Shown one piece after another: positions 14,310 to 22,867 of a stretch of DNA of 41,768 bases. Source of the stretch: DATBIS01 sp036556805. Its GTDB lineage: Bacteria > Actinomycetota > UBA4738 > HRBIN12. A program made the position numbers and the translations under genes. Location of the stretch: contig DATBIS010000066.1 of the NCBI GenBank assembly GCA_036556805.1, positions 1-41,768 of the forward strand, in the 5' to 3' direction. Each line of letters begins with the position of its first letter. Position 1 is the stretch's first letter. The notes under the pieces are model-generated. The model was given only the letters and a program-made list of their open reading frames with translations. It was not told the origin of the DNA and searched no databases.

Positions 14310-15227
14310 GTGAGCGCAGCAGCCGACACCTTTGCCGCCTTCGTGAACGTTCTCGCGGACGCGCTCGACGAGCACGAGGCCACCGCCGAGGACCTGGCCG
14401 TTCGCGTTCACTTGTCTCGGTTCCACTTCGATCGGGTCATCGCGGCGACCGCGGGCGAGCCGCCGGCGACGTTCCGCCGCCGGGTGTTGCTCGAGCGCGC
14501 GGCCTTCCGCCTGATGACCAGCGACCGGACGGTGCTCGACATCGCGATCGAGGCCGGCTACGCGTCGAACGAGGCCTTCACTCGAGCGTTCACGCGCGCG
14601 TACGGCATCGGTCCCAAGCGATGGCGGCAACATCCGACGCGCCTGCTGATCGACGCGCCGAGCAACGTGCACTTCCATCCGCCCGGCGGCCTGCGGCTGC
14701 CGGCACGAGGAAAGGTGAGCGCCATGGATCTGCTGAACAAGATGGTCGAGCATCACGTGTGGCTCGTGGGCGAGTTCGTCGACCGGGCTTCGAGACTGAC
14801 CGACGAGCAGCTCGACGCGCCGATCGAGATCTCGGTCGAGGGCGTGGACGACCAGCCGACGCTTCGTTCGCTCCTGTCGCGCCTCATCGGCCAGATGGCG
14901 ATGTGGAACGCGGCGATCGACACGCGCGACTACGACTTCGCGATCGAACGCGGCGAGAGCATCACGTCGATGCGGACGAGGCTCGCCGAAGAGGGGTCCG
15001 CGTTCCTCGCGCAGGTGCATGAGGTGAGCGAGCAGGGTCGCCTCGACGAGACGTTCGTGGACGCGCTCTGCGAACCCTACGAGGTGTTCACGTACGGCGG
15101 GATGATCGCGCACGTGCTGACGTTCGCCGCGCACCGGCGGACGTTGGTCGCCGGCGCGCTCATCGACGCCGGGATCACCGACCTCGGTGCCGGCGATCCG
15201 ATGCGCTGGGTCGCGGCGCCGGCCTGA
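14310..15227 (+). CDS. AraC-type regulator fused to a DinB-like domain
   Basis: The first about 110 residues of this 305-residue protein are an AraC/XylS double helix-turn-helix (DLAVRVHLSRFHFDRVIAA, then VLDIAIEAGYASNEAFTRAF and YGIGPKRWR). The remaining part, from residue 139, is a DinB-like four-helix bundle (MDLLNKMVEHHVWLVGEF, with histidines in MVEHHVW, MIAHVL and FAAHRRT). I chose the GTG at 14310 because it precedes the conserved start; a TTG at 14259 would add 17 unusual residues. An in-frame ATG at 14724 (residue 139), with GGTGA nearby, could make the DinB part alone. Its ligand and targets are unknown. Confidence 0.85.
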   Translation: MSAAADTFAAFVNVLADALDEHEATAEDLAVRVHLSRFHFDRVIAATAGEPPATFRRRVLLERAAFRLMTSDRTVLDIAIEAGYASNEAFTRAFTRAYGIGPKRWRQHPTRLLIDAPSNVHFHPPGGLRLPARGKVSAMDLLNKMVEHHVWLVGEFVDRASRLTDEQLDAPIEISVEGVDDQPTLRSLLSRLIGQMAMWNAAIDTRDYDFAIERGESITSMRTRLAEEGSAFLAQVHEVSEQGRLDETFVDALCEPYEVFTYGGMIAHVLTFAAHRRTLVAGALIDAGITDLGAGDPMRWVAAPA

Positions 15228-15262
15228 GCCTGGTCGAGCGTCTCCACGCGGAGCTGATGCGA

Positions 15263-15310
15263 GAGCCCGCGGGCCGCCGTGTGGCGGAGCCCGCGGGCTC
15301 TTCCTCTTCC
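15263..15310 (+). terminator. Strong intrinsic terminator between convergent genes
   Basis: A perfect 12-base stem pairs 15263-15274 (GAGCCCGCGGGC) with 15289-15300, extended inward by CGCC/GGCG, and is followed by TTCCTCTTCC. It ends the AraC-DinB gene, and because the stem is symmetrical it can also help end the sulfatase message from the other side. Confidence 0.85.
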
Positions 15311-15317
15311 GCGACCT

Positions 15318-16736
15318 TCACTCGACGAGCGTAAGGCCCGGCGGAGGCGGCGAGCACAGCTTGTGGATCTTCGCAACCATGAGCTCCTGGCGGTGCGCAT
15401 AGGCGGCCTTGCCCGACACGTTCCGGAGCTGCAGAGGATCGTGCCGAAGGTCGTACAGCTCGGTCTCACCCGTCTCGTACTCGACGAAGACCCATCGCCT
15501 CGTGTGGGCCGCGCAGAGCGTCGGAGCCGACTGCACCCGATCCTTGTAGACCTCGACCAGGAAGGAACTCCGCCACGGTGCGCTCGCATCTGCCAGAAGC
15601 GGCAGCATGCTGTGCCCTTCCATCAGGTCGATCGAGGCGCCCGCGAGCTCGGCGAACGTCGGCGCGAGGTCGATGTTCAGCATGAGATGAGCGTCATCCG
15701 CCTTCGTCGTCAGCTCGCCCGCATCGAATCGCACGACAAGCGGCACGCGGATCGCCTCCTCGTACGGCACCGACTTCCCTCGCCAGCGGTGCTCTCCCCA
15801 CAACATCCCGTTGTCCGATGTAAACACCACCATGGTGTCGTGGAGCCTTCCGGTGTCTCGAAGGGCCTCAACAATCCGAGCGACCGCCGCGTCCACGGCT
15901 TGGAGCGATCGCAGTTGGTCCTCCCGAAACTTATCGACCGCTTTCTCCTCTCCGGGCTTCAACGGCTCGAGGCCGGCGATGTACGCCGGCTTGTCCGAAA
16001 CGTCCGCCTCATCGAAGTTCTCGGGGCGGAGAGGTTCTAGAGAATCGAAGAGCTCTTCGTCCCCCGGAGCGGCCGTGGCGGGTGCGTGCGGGGCGTGCGG
16101 CGCGACGTATGCGAACAGCGGCGTCGTGTCGTCGGTGCTCCGGATGAAGTCCACCACCTGGTGGCGGATCACCGTCATGCCGTAGTCGGCGGGATCATCC
16201 CCGAAGTGCACGAACTGGCCGTCCGAGGTGACGTCGTAGTTGTAGAAGCCGCCGTTGTTGTAGGTCGCGAACCAACGATCCCAGCCGGGGGGCACGTATG
16301 TGCTTTCGTAACCGTTCAGGTATTTTCCGAACAGTCCCGTGCGATACCCGGCCGCCTGCAACCGGGTTGCGATCGTGTCCTCGTCCTCGAAGGCGGGGAA
16401 CCCGCCGTATTCCTTGTACGACAGATTCGAGTAGACCATGTGCGTGTGCGGGTAGGTGCCCGTGAGCGTCGAGGCCCGGCTCGGGCAGCACAGCGGATCC
16501 ACGACGTACCCCAGGTCGAACTTGATGCCGGGACCGGCCAGCAGCTTGCGAACCTTCGGCATCCATTTCAGCGTGTCGAAGCGCTGATCGTCCGTGAGGA
16601 TCAGCACGATGTTCGGCTGAAAGGGTTCCTCGACGGCGGCCGACTGGATTGATCCGGCCGGCGATCCCCAGGTCGACACCGCGACCGCGACAAACAAGCC
16701 GATCCATCTGGCTTGCCGTGCAACGGAAATACGCAT
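15318..16736 (-). CDS. Secreted sulfatase
   Basis: The 472-residue protein belongs to the formylglycine-dependent sulfatases. It starts with a hydrophobic export signal (WIGLFVAVAVSTWG), then NIVLILTDDQRFDT (metal-binding aspartates 49-50), the active-site motif C83-C-P-S-R87, where C83 would become formylglycine, GLFGKYLNG, and VVFTSDNGMLWGEH (metal-binding Asp-Asn). It resembles glucosamine-6-sulfatase-like and arylsulfatase groups; the sulfated substrate is unknown. No maturase gene is present in the window. The ATG at 16736 was preferred over a GTG at 16745. It lies downstream of the large LuxR regulator on the same strand. Confidence 0.9.
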   Translation of the reverse strand: MRISVARQARWIGLFVAVAVSTWGSPAGSIQSAAVEEPFQPNIVLILTDDQRFDTLKWMPKVRKLLAGPGIKFDLGYVVDPLCCPSRASTLTGTYPHTHMVYSNLSYKEYGGFPAFEDEDTIATRLQAAGYRTGLFGKYLNGYESTYVPPGWDRWFATYNNGGFYNYDVTSDGQFVHFGDDPADYGMTVIRHQVVDFIRSTDDTTPLFAYVAPHAPHAPATAAPGDEELFDSLEPLRPENFDEADVSDKPAYIAGLEPLKPGEEKAVDKFREDQLRSLQAVDAAVARIVEALRDTGRLHDTMVVFTSDNGMLWGEHRWRGKSVPYEEAIRVPLVVRFDAGELTTKADDAHLMLNIDLAPTFAELAGASIDLMEGHSMLPLLADASAPWRSSFLVEVYKDRVQSAPTLCAAHTRRWVFVEYETGETELYDLRHDPLQLRNVSGKAAYAHRQELMVAKIHKLCSPPPPGLTLVE

Positions 16737-16748
16737 CTCTCCCACCCC

Positions 16749-16773
16749 CTCGTGCGGCTCGATGCCGCACGAG
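16749..16773. promoter_or_regulatory. Perfect 10-base inverted repeat at sulfatase start
   Basis: CTCGTGCGGC and GCCGCACGAG form ten-base arms around a five-base loop, only a few bases upstream of the sulfatase start. It could be an operator over the transcription start, or a hairpin at the 5' end of the message next to the ribosome-binding region. It lacks a T-tract, so a terminator for the LuxR gene is less likely. Confidence 0.5.
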
Positions 16774-16775
16774 CG

Positions 16776-16817
16776 ACGCTAGGGAGAGGGGTTCGGCGAG
16801 AAATCCGAGGTACTACC
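16776..16817 (-). promoter_or_regulatory. Candidate sulfatase promoter with activator site
   Basis: TAGCGT (16776-16781, minus strand) is a possible -10 with a start near 16769. No -35 is visible, but GGTA-C-TACC (16809-16817), a small palindrome of the kind LuxR-type helix-turn-helix proteins bind, is centred about 44 bases upstream of that start. This is where a class II activator would sit. The call rests on position and symmetry only. Confidence 0.35.
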
Positions 16818-16854
16818 CGTCTTTTGGCTGCACGACCGAGCGGAGTCCGGCGCG

Positions 16855-19611
16855 CTAACTCTCGCGTTCGAAGAACAGAGCGAGTTCGGTTCGCGAGCGA
16901 ACCTCGAGCTTCGCGTAAACGTGGGACAGGTGGCCCTCGACGGTTCGAACGCTCATGGAGAGCGTTCGCGCGATCTCGCGGTTCGTCATGCCAGAGGCCG
17001 CCAGACTGGCCACGCGGATCTCCGCTTCGGTGAGCTCTCCCACCGACGCGCGTCGGCCTCCGATCCGAGCGAGCTCCTCCTGAGCGCGAGCCATCCACGC
17101 GCTCGCGCCGGCCGCCGTGAAGAGCTCGAGCGCGCGGCCGAGCGCCTCACGGGCCGGTCGCTTCTGACGATCGCGGCGCCGCGTCGCACCGAGTGCGAGG
17201 AGGGAACGCCCCACCTCCATGCCGATCCCCACGCGCTCGTGAAGCTTCACAGCGTGTTCGAGCGCCGCGAGCGATCCGCCGATATCTCCCTCCGCTGAGA
17301 GCTTGAGCCCCCGACCGCGCTCAGCCTGGCCTCGCACGAGGTCGCGGTCGAGCCGTTCGCCCATCTCTGAGAGCGAGTCGATGCGAAGCGATGCGGTCTC
17401 GTGGTCGCCCACGCCGACGAGGGCCTCGATCTCGTCGAAGAGAAACGGGAAGGCGCACGGATCCGCAATTCCAGTCTCCGCGAGAAGGCCGCCCGCGCGG
17501 CCGAGGTGTCGCAACGCCTCGGGGAAGCGAGCGAGGGAAAGCTCGAGGAACCCAAGCGCGGCGTGGCTCCACAGTTGTACCGTCCGGTCGCCGCCCGCGG
17601 TCAGGGCGTTTTCCGCGGCGGCGCGAGCCCGCTCGGCATCCCCTCGACCCGCGAAGGCGAAGGCCATCAGGGCGAGCGGCAAACGTTCGCTCATACCGAG
17701 GTCGACGGAGAGAGCATGGGCTTCCCCGGTCAGCGCCTCGGCCTCCGGCCATTGCCCCGACCGGATCGCGAGCTCGGCGAGCCTGATCGTGACCAGGAGG
17801 ACTCCGGGCTCGTCGCCGGACTCGCGTGCGAAAAGCAGAAGTCGCTCGAGGCGCTCCCGGGCTGCATCGACGCGGCCGGCGAACGCGTCGGCTTGCGCAG
17901 CGATCAGCTCCGACCGCTGCGTGGCGGCGTCGCTGTCGGTCTCGTGCAGCGCTCGCGCCGGTCGTGCGAGCAAGAGGTCGAGTTCGGTGAGCGTCGTCTC
18001 GATCGAACGCGCGAGCGACGCGTCATCCGTTAGGCTCGCGAGCTTTCGCGCCGTGCCGATGCTGCGCTCGGCCGATCCGACCTCCGACGCGCGAATCGCG
18101 ACCCGCGCGAGCTCTTCGTGGATCTCCGCGGACGTACGCGTGTCGTCTCCCGCAAGGACGAGCGCTTCGTCAAGGATCGCTCTCGCCTCCGCGAGCGATC
18201 CTCGGGCGAACTCGATCGCGCCGATGAGTCGGAGAGGCTCGACCTGATCAGCCCCCGGCACCGAGATTCGAAGGGCCTCCTGAGCGCGCACGTGAGCACC
18301 CTCCAAATCCCCGGTCGCCATGCGATCGCTCACGGCGAGGAGCATCCGGCGACGCGAGGATGCGGCATCGTCCCGCGGCGTCAGCCGCACCGCGTGTTCG
18401 AGCAGCTCGGCCGCCACCTCGGGCGCGCCCTTGGCGCGAGCCGACGCCGCCGCCTGCTCGACGTCGTCGGCGATCCCGGCATCGGGTCCGTCCGCCGCGA
18501 GCGCAAGATGGCGTGCTCGTTCCTCGGGATCCGTGGAGGTCTCCGCGAGGCGGCGGTGGAGCTTGTGGCGCCGGCGACGAGAGCCATCCGCATAGATCGC
18601 CGAACGGTACAACGGATGGACGAAGTGGAGGTCGAGGCCGAGCACCTCGACGAGTCCGGCGTCGATCGCCTGCTGCAGGCCTTTCTGTAGCGCTGGACTC
18701 GAGACCACACGTTCGAGCGCGTCGATCGTGGGCCGCGGTGTCGAGGCGGCAAGCAGCAAGAGATCTCGCGTCTCGGGAGATACGGTCCCGATGCGGCCGC
18801 GCACCAGGTCGTCTCGAAGGCTCTTGGGGATCGGGAGCCGCTGCCCCGTGACTCCCTCGTCACCGCGTGCCCGAGCGCGCGCGATCTCGATCGCGTAGAA
18901 GGGATTGCCTCCGGCGAGTTCAGTGATTCGCGCGATGTCAGGCTTTGTGAGCGACAGGCCCACACGCTCCTTCACGATGACGCCGATCTCGGCCGCCGAC
19001 AGCGGCCCGACGTCGACGAAACGGACCCGATCTGCGGGGAGCGCGTCGGCCAGCCCCAGCGGGGGCCGATCCCCCGTCGTCGGCCTGCCGAGGAGGAAAC
19101 CGACCCGTTCGTGTTCGAGTCGGCGCACGGCGAACGTCAGCACGCGCTGTGTTGCCGAGTCGATCCACTGCACGTCGTCGATCGCGACGAGCGCCGGCCC
19201 CTCGCTGGACATCGCGATGAGCACGGCGAGTGTCCCCGCCGCCGCGGCGCGTGGATCCTGCGCGCGGCCCGTGCGGCGCCGCCGGAGGAGGGCGACCTCC
19301 AAGGCCTCGCGCTGAGGTCCCGGTAACTCTTCCAGAACCGAGTCGTCGACAACTGCAAGAAGGTCGGCGAGCGCGACGAACGACAACTCCGCGTCGGGAC
19401 CGGTGGGCCTGCAACTGAGAATCCGGTAGCCGGCGTCGCGCGCAGCCCCGACGCCGTGCGACCAGAGCACCGACTTACCGATGCCGGGCTCACCCTCGAG
19501 CACCAGCGCGGTCGGTCCCGTGCGCACGTCCTGGAGGAAGTCCGTCAACGCAGACCTTTGCTGGGCCCTCCCCACGAACATGCTTGGCTCCGGCCGAACC
19601 GACCTTCTCAT
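16855..19611 (-). CDS. Large ATP-binding LuxR-family (LAL) regulator
   Basis: The 918-residue protein has the three-part MalT-like layout. Near residues 11-50 it has MFVGRAQQRSAL and a Walker A (LEGEPGIGKS, Lys46), then a Walker B (ALVAIDDVQWID) of an AAA/STAND ATPase. A long helical repeat region follows (about residues 380-840, many Ala/Leu/Arg tetratricopeptide-like helices). The last 60 residues are a LuxR helix-turn-helix (LTEAEIRVASLAASGMTNRE, then SMSVRTVEGHLSHVYAKL). Such proteins bind an inducer and activate nearby genes. The sulfatase just downstream is the natural candidate target. It is divergent from the receptor kinase gene with 97 bases between. ATG 19611 is preferred; ATG 19581 is possible. 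Confidence 0.92.
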   Translation of the reverse strand: MRRSVRPEPSMFVGRAQQRSALTDFLQDVRTGPTALVLEGEPGIGKSVLWSHGVGAARDAGYRILSCRPTGPDAELSFVALADLLAVVDDSVLEELPGPQREALEVALLRRRRTGRAQDPRAAAAGTLAVLIAMSSEGPALVAIDDVQWIDSATQRVLTFAVRRLEHERVGFLLGRPTTGDRPPLGLADALPADRVRFVDVGPLSAAEIGVIVKERVGLSLTKPDIARITELAGGNPFYAIEIARARARGDEGVTGQRLPIPKSLRDDLVRGRIGTVSPETRDLLLLAASTPRPTIDALERVVSSPALQKGLQQAIDAGLVEVLGLDLHFVHPLYRSAIYADGSRRRRHKLHRRLAETSTDPEERARHLALAADGPDAGIADDVEQAAASARAKGAPEVAAELLEHAVRLTPRDDAASSRRRMLLAVSDRMATGDLEGAHVRAQEALRISVPGADQVEPLRLIGAIEFARGSLAEARAILDEALVLAGDDTRTSAEIHEELARVAIRASEVGSAERSIGTARKLASLTDDASLARSIETTLTELDLLLARPARALHETDSDAATQRSELIAAQADAFAGRVDAARERLERLLLFARESGDEPGVLLVTIRLAELAIRSGQWPEAEALTGEAHALSVDLGMSERLPLALMAFAFAGRGDAERARAAAENALTAGGDRTVQLWSHAALGFLELSLARFPEALRHLGRAGGLLAETGIADPCAFPFLFDEIEALVGVGDHETASLRIDSLSEMGERLDRDLVRGQAERGRGLKLSAEGDIGGSLAALEHAVKLHERVGIGMEVGRSLLALGATRRRDRQKRPAREALGRALELFTAAGASAWMARAQEELARIGGRRASVGELTEAEIRVASLAASGMTNREIARTLSMSVRTVEGHLSHVYAKLEVRSRTELALFFERES

Positions 19612-19708
19612 GGTCGGTCCGTTGTTCGCCCACGTCAAACCCCGCGGATTTCCAACTTTTCCGATCGTGGAGAGGGTGCTACAACTCGCGAGAACGCGGA
19701 GGAATGGC

Positions 19709-21985
19709 GTGGATCCACGGATCGGCACGGAGTTCGCCGGCCACCGGATCGAGCGGGTCGTCGGCCGAGGCGGAGTGAGCGTCGTCTATCTGGCCGAACA
19801 CCTCCGCCTCGGACGAAAGGTCGCGTTGAAGGTGCTCGCGCAGCACCTGGCCGAGGACGGGGCATTCCGCGAGCGATTCATCCGGGAATCCCGGATGGCC
19901 GCGACGTTGGATCACCCCAACATCGTCACGGTCTACGACGCCGGCGAGGTCGACGACTGCCTCTACATCTCCATGCGCTACGTCGAGGGGAGCGATCTCA
20001 GCAAGATCCTGAGCAGCGAAGGCGCACTCCATCCGGCTCGGGCGATTCTTCTTCTCTCCCACGTGGCGACCGCGCTCGACGCAGCGCACGCGCACGGGCT
20101 CGTCCACCGTGACGTGAAACCCGCGAACATGCTCGTCGAGAACACCGCGGACAGGCTTGAGCGAGCCTTCCTCTCCGACTTCGGCATCTCCAAGCGCACG
20201 ACGACCGGATCGGGACTGACGCGCACGGGTCAGTTCGTCGGGACCGTCGACTACGTCGCCCCGGAACAGATCTCCGGCGAACCAATCGACGGGCGAACGG
20301 ACGTGTACTCGCTCGGCTGCGTGCTGTTCCAATGCGTTGCCGGACGCGTGCCGTTCGCCGGCGAGACCGAAATCGCCACCGTCTACCGCCAGTTGAACGA
20401 TGCCCCGCCCTCTCTCGAGGGGTACCTCGACGAGCCGGATGTCATGGACGCCGTGATCGCCAAAGCCATGGCGAAGTCGAAGGAGGAGCGGTACCCGACC
20501 TGCGGTTCGCTGATCGAGGCCGCCCGCGTCTCGCTCGCCGGACAGAAGAACGCTCCGACGGTCGTTCGGCCGGTCATGCGCAGCGTGGAGACCTCCGTAT
20601 CGGAGCCACCCACCGAGGTGATCGCGACTTCACCAAGAAGACCGCGCCGACGTCCAGCGCGGTGGGGATCGATCGGTGTCGCCGCGCTCGCCCTCATCGT
20701 GCTCGCCGCGGCGGTGCTCGCCAACAACGGCGCGGAGCGAGAACCGCCGAGGGGCCCCGGGCCTGGGTCGACGGCGGGAAGCGGGACGACGACGACCGCA
20801 CCAAGACCCGCGCAATTACAGATCGCGTGGGGCCTGCTGAAGGATCCGCAGCCGCTGACCGGAGACCAGGTCGTCTCCGACGTCGTCGCCGTCCGGGATC
20901 CGCCAGGTAGCCGACACCGGACGCTCGTTGCGGTCGGTCACGTCAACGGAGAGGGGGGGCTCGACGACTCGGCGGTCTGGTATTCGTCCCAGACGACCCA
21001 GTGGGATCAATGGAACCCTTCCCCATCCCCCTCACTCACGGGCCCGCTCGACCAACGACTCCTCGCGGTGGCCGTGTCGGGAGACCGCGTGATCGCCGGA
21101 GGTTGGCAAGGGAACGACGCCGCGGTGTGGTTCTCGAAGGACGCCGGGGTCACGTGGTCGCTCTCCGCCGCGGATCTGGGTCCGGGCGTCGTCCGCGACT
21201 TCACGCACCTCGGCTCGACCCTCGTCGCGGTTGGCGCAGCCGGTTCCGCATTCGATGCGTCGGTACAAGACGCGGCGGTATGGACTTCGGACGACGACGG
21301 TCGGACCTGGGCACTCATGAGCGACGCCGACCTCACTGGCCCTGGAGGACAACACATCTGGTCGGTAGAAACCTTCGACGGTGGGCTCGTGGCTGTGGGA
21401 CACGAGTACGGGACCGACCTGACCTATGACGCGGCCGTCTGGACGTCCCCGGATGGGACGGACTGGTCGCGCGTGGATCCGGCCACGTTCGACGAGCCCG
21501 GTAATCAGGTGATCACCGGCATCGCAGGCGGGATCGACGGGGTTCCGCTCGTGGCCGTCGGGTGCGAGGACGACGTCGATCGCTGCGGCATCGAAGGGAA
21601 GGACTCCGACGCGGCCGTCTGGGCCTCGGATGACGGCGAGCGATGGACGAAGGTTGAGCTCGCGGGCCAGACGTTGGTCGGAACGGGCGTTCAGACGATG
21701 TATGCGGTATCGCTCTCGGGCGCGGTCTTCGTGGCCGTGGGGACGCAGACCGGTAACGGCAATCTCGATGGCGCCGTCTGGACCTCGTCGGACGGCCGCG
21801 CGTGGAGTTTGCAACGCGCCCCGGGGTTCGTGCGCGTCCTCGGCGGCGACCCGGACGATCAGGTGATCAGAGCGCTGATCCCGTTTCGTCGGAAGACCCT
21901 GTCCTTCGTCGCCGTAGGCGTCGCCGACAACGGCAGCGATCAGGACGCCGTCATCTGGGGTGGGAGCGTGATCACTCAAGCGTGA
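19709..21985 (+). CDS. Transmembrane Ser/Thr protein kinase with seven-repeat propeller sensor
   Basis: The 758-residue protein is a PknB-like receptor kinase. The cytoplasmic kinase domain (about 12-285) is complete: VGRGGVSVVY loop, Lys41 in VALKVL, HRDVKPAN (Asp135), DFGIS (Asp157), a Thr-rich activation loop and APEQ. A Pro/Arg-rich linker leads to one membrane helix (about 319-341, GVAALALIVLAAAVLA). The outer part (about 375-757) has seven repeats of the form VAVG...DAAVW-S-DG--W, which should fold as a seven-bladed BNR/sialidase-like propeller. GTG at 19709 follows a GGAGG site by six bases. Its phosphorylation targets are unknown; neighbours are the LuxR regulator and the BTAD-STAND protein. 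Confidence 0.95.
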   Translation: MDPRIGTEFAGHRIERVVGRGGVSVVYLAEHLRLGRKVALKVLAQHLAEDGAFRERFIRESRMAATLDHPNIVTVYDAGEVDDCLYISMRYVEGSDLSKILSSEGALHPARAILLLSHVATALDAAHAHGLVHRDVKPANMLVENTADRLERAFLSDFGISKRTTTGSGLTRTGQFVGTVDYVAPEQISGEPIDGRTDVYSLGCVLFQCVAGRVPFAGETEIATVYRQLNDAPPSLEGYLDEPDVMDAVIAKAMAKSKEERYPTCGSLIEAARVSLAGQKNAPTVVRPVMRSVETSVSEPPTEVIATSPRRPRRRPARWGSIGVAALALIVLAAAVLANNGAEREPPRGPGPGSTAGSGTTTTAPRPAQLQIAWGLLKDPQPLTGDQVVSDVVAVRDPPGSRHRTLVAVGHVNGEGGLDDSAVWYSSQTTQWDQWNPSPSPSLTGPLDQRLLAVAVSGDRVIAGGWQGNDAAVWFSKDAGVTWSLSAADLGPGVVRDFTHLGSTLVAVGAAGSAFDASVQDAAVWTSDDDGRTWALMSDADLTGPGGQHIWSVETFDGGLVAVGHEYGTDLTYDAAVWTSPDGTDWSRVDPATFDEPGNQVITGIAGGIDGVPLVAVGCEDDVDRCGIEGKDSDAAVWASDDGERWTKVELAGQTLVGTGVQTMYAVSLSGAVFVAVGTQTGNGNLDGAVWTSSDGRAWSLQRAPGFVRVLGGDPDDQVIRALIPFRRKTLSFVAVGVADNGSDQDAVIWGGSVITQA

Positions 21986-22089
21986 GGTGAGATCCGAGGG
22001 AGGCCGACGTACATCAGCCTCGCGGCCGCGGGCTCGCGGCACCTCACAGTCGGGACTCTCGGTACGGGGCCTGACCTGCACGTTCCATG

Positions 22090-22099
22090 GCTTCAAGCG
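22090..22099. repeat. Shared palindrome GCTTCAAGCG, copy 1
   Basis: This palindromic element (GCTT-C-AAGC core) lies 53 bases before the ATG of the secreted HExxH gene. The same element, extended to CGCTTCAAGCG, occurs before the BTAD-STAND gene at 22766-22776. Confidence 0.45.
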
Positions 22100-22152
22100 C
22101 TCTCCAAGAGCATCACACCTGACCTCCACCGGTCGCCCTCGACGGTGCTCGC

Positions 22153-22752
22153 ATGCGCACCGTCACCCGCTTCGTACTCCTCATGGCGATCCCGGCGGCA
22201 CTCCTGGGAGGGCCCCGATCGACGTTCGATGCAGCAGCCGCCGCCCCTGCGGTGCGGGTCGGCCCGATCATCCTCTTTCAGGCGGACTCGCGCGTGCAGC
22301 TCGACCTGATCCGCTGGGCCGTCGACCGCTACGAGGATGCGGGGCTTCGGCTGCCGCAGAGCGTGCTCGTCTTCCACGACGACGAGGCCGACTGCCGCTC
22401 TCGTCGCGGCTACTTCACCACCGGTCGCGTCGACCTCTGCACGGGGACCCGGGACGACGCGCAGGTTCGAGACACCCTCCTGCACGAGCTCGCGCACGCG
22501 TGGACCGTCGCGAACCTCACGGTCGCCGAGCGCGCGGCGTTCATGCAGCTGCGGGGCCTGAGCTCCTGGGACTCCGAGGACGCGATCTGGCCCCAGCGAG
22601 GGTTCGAACAGGTCGCCGAGGTGATCTCCTGGACCCTCGGCGAGCGCATCCTGAGCGCCGAGATTCCCGACCACGAGCCCGAAGCGATGCTTGCCGCGTA
22701 CGAGGTCCTCACCGGGATGACCCCACCGGCCGGCCCGTTCGCCGTGGCTTGA
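22153..22752 (+). CDS. Secreted putative zinc metalloprotein (HExxH)
   Basis: The 199-residue product begins with a signal peptide (RFVLLMAIPAALLGG, cleavage probably near AAAAAPA). The mature part has VQLDLIRWAVDRYEDAGLRL, SVLVFHDDEADC and a zincin motif in LLHELAHAWTVANLT (HELAH), with FEQVAEVISWTLGERI further on. The Glu in that last segment could be the third zinc ligand. I recognise no named family; it resembles the short extracellular zincin-like proteins of actinobacteria. Two cysteines in DDEADC and VDLCTG may form a disulfide. No -10 or clear ribosome-binding site is seen. It is between two signalling genes on the same strand, and shares the palindrome GCTTCAAGCG upstream with the giant gene that follows. 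Confidence 0.78.
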   Translation: MRTVTRFVLLMAIPAALLGGPRSTFDAAAAAPAVRVGPIILFQADSRVQLDLIRWAVDRYEDAGLRLPQSVLVFHDDEADCRSRRGYFTTGRVDLCTGTRDDAQVRDTLLHELAHAWTVANLTVAERAAFMQLRGLSSWDSEDAIWPQRGFEQVAEVISWTLGERILSAEIPDHEPEAMLAAYEVLTGMTPPAGPFAVA

Positions 22753-22765
22753 GCGGCGGAACCCT

Positions 22766-22776
22766 CGCTTCAAGCG
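22766..22776. repeat. Shared palindrome CGCTTCAAGCG, copy 2
   Basis: CGCTT-C-AAGCG is a perfect 11-base palindrome about 90 bases before the GTG of the BTAD-STAND gene. With copy 1 it may be an operator common to the two genes. Confidence 0.45.
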
Positions 22777-22855
22777 TTCTACACGCGGCCGATCGCATGC
22801 TCCTGACATGGAGACCGTCGATCGGCAGGCATTCCACAGCCCGACGGGGCAGGTG

Positions 22856-22861
22856 TACGGT
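22856..22861 (+). promoter_or_regulatory. -10 element (TACGGT) for the BTAD-STAND gene
   Basis: TACGGT ends six bases before the GTG at 22868. This favours that start over the ATG at 22808, and agrees with the usual beginning of BTAD regulators. Confidence 0.35.
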
Positions 22862-22867
22862 CGCGCC

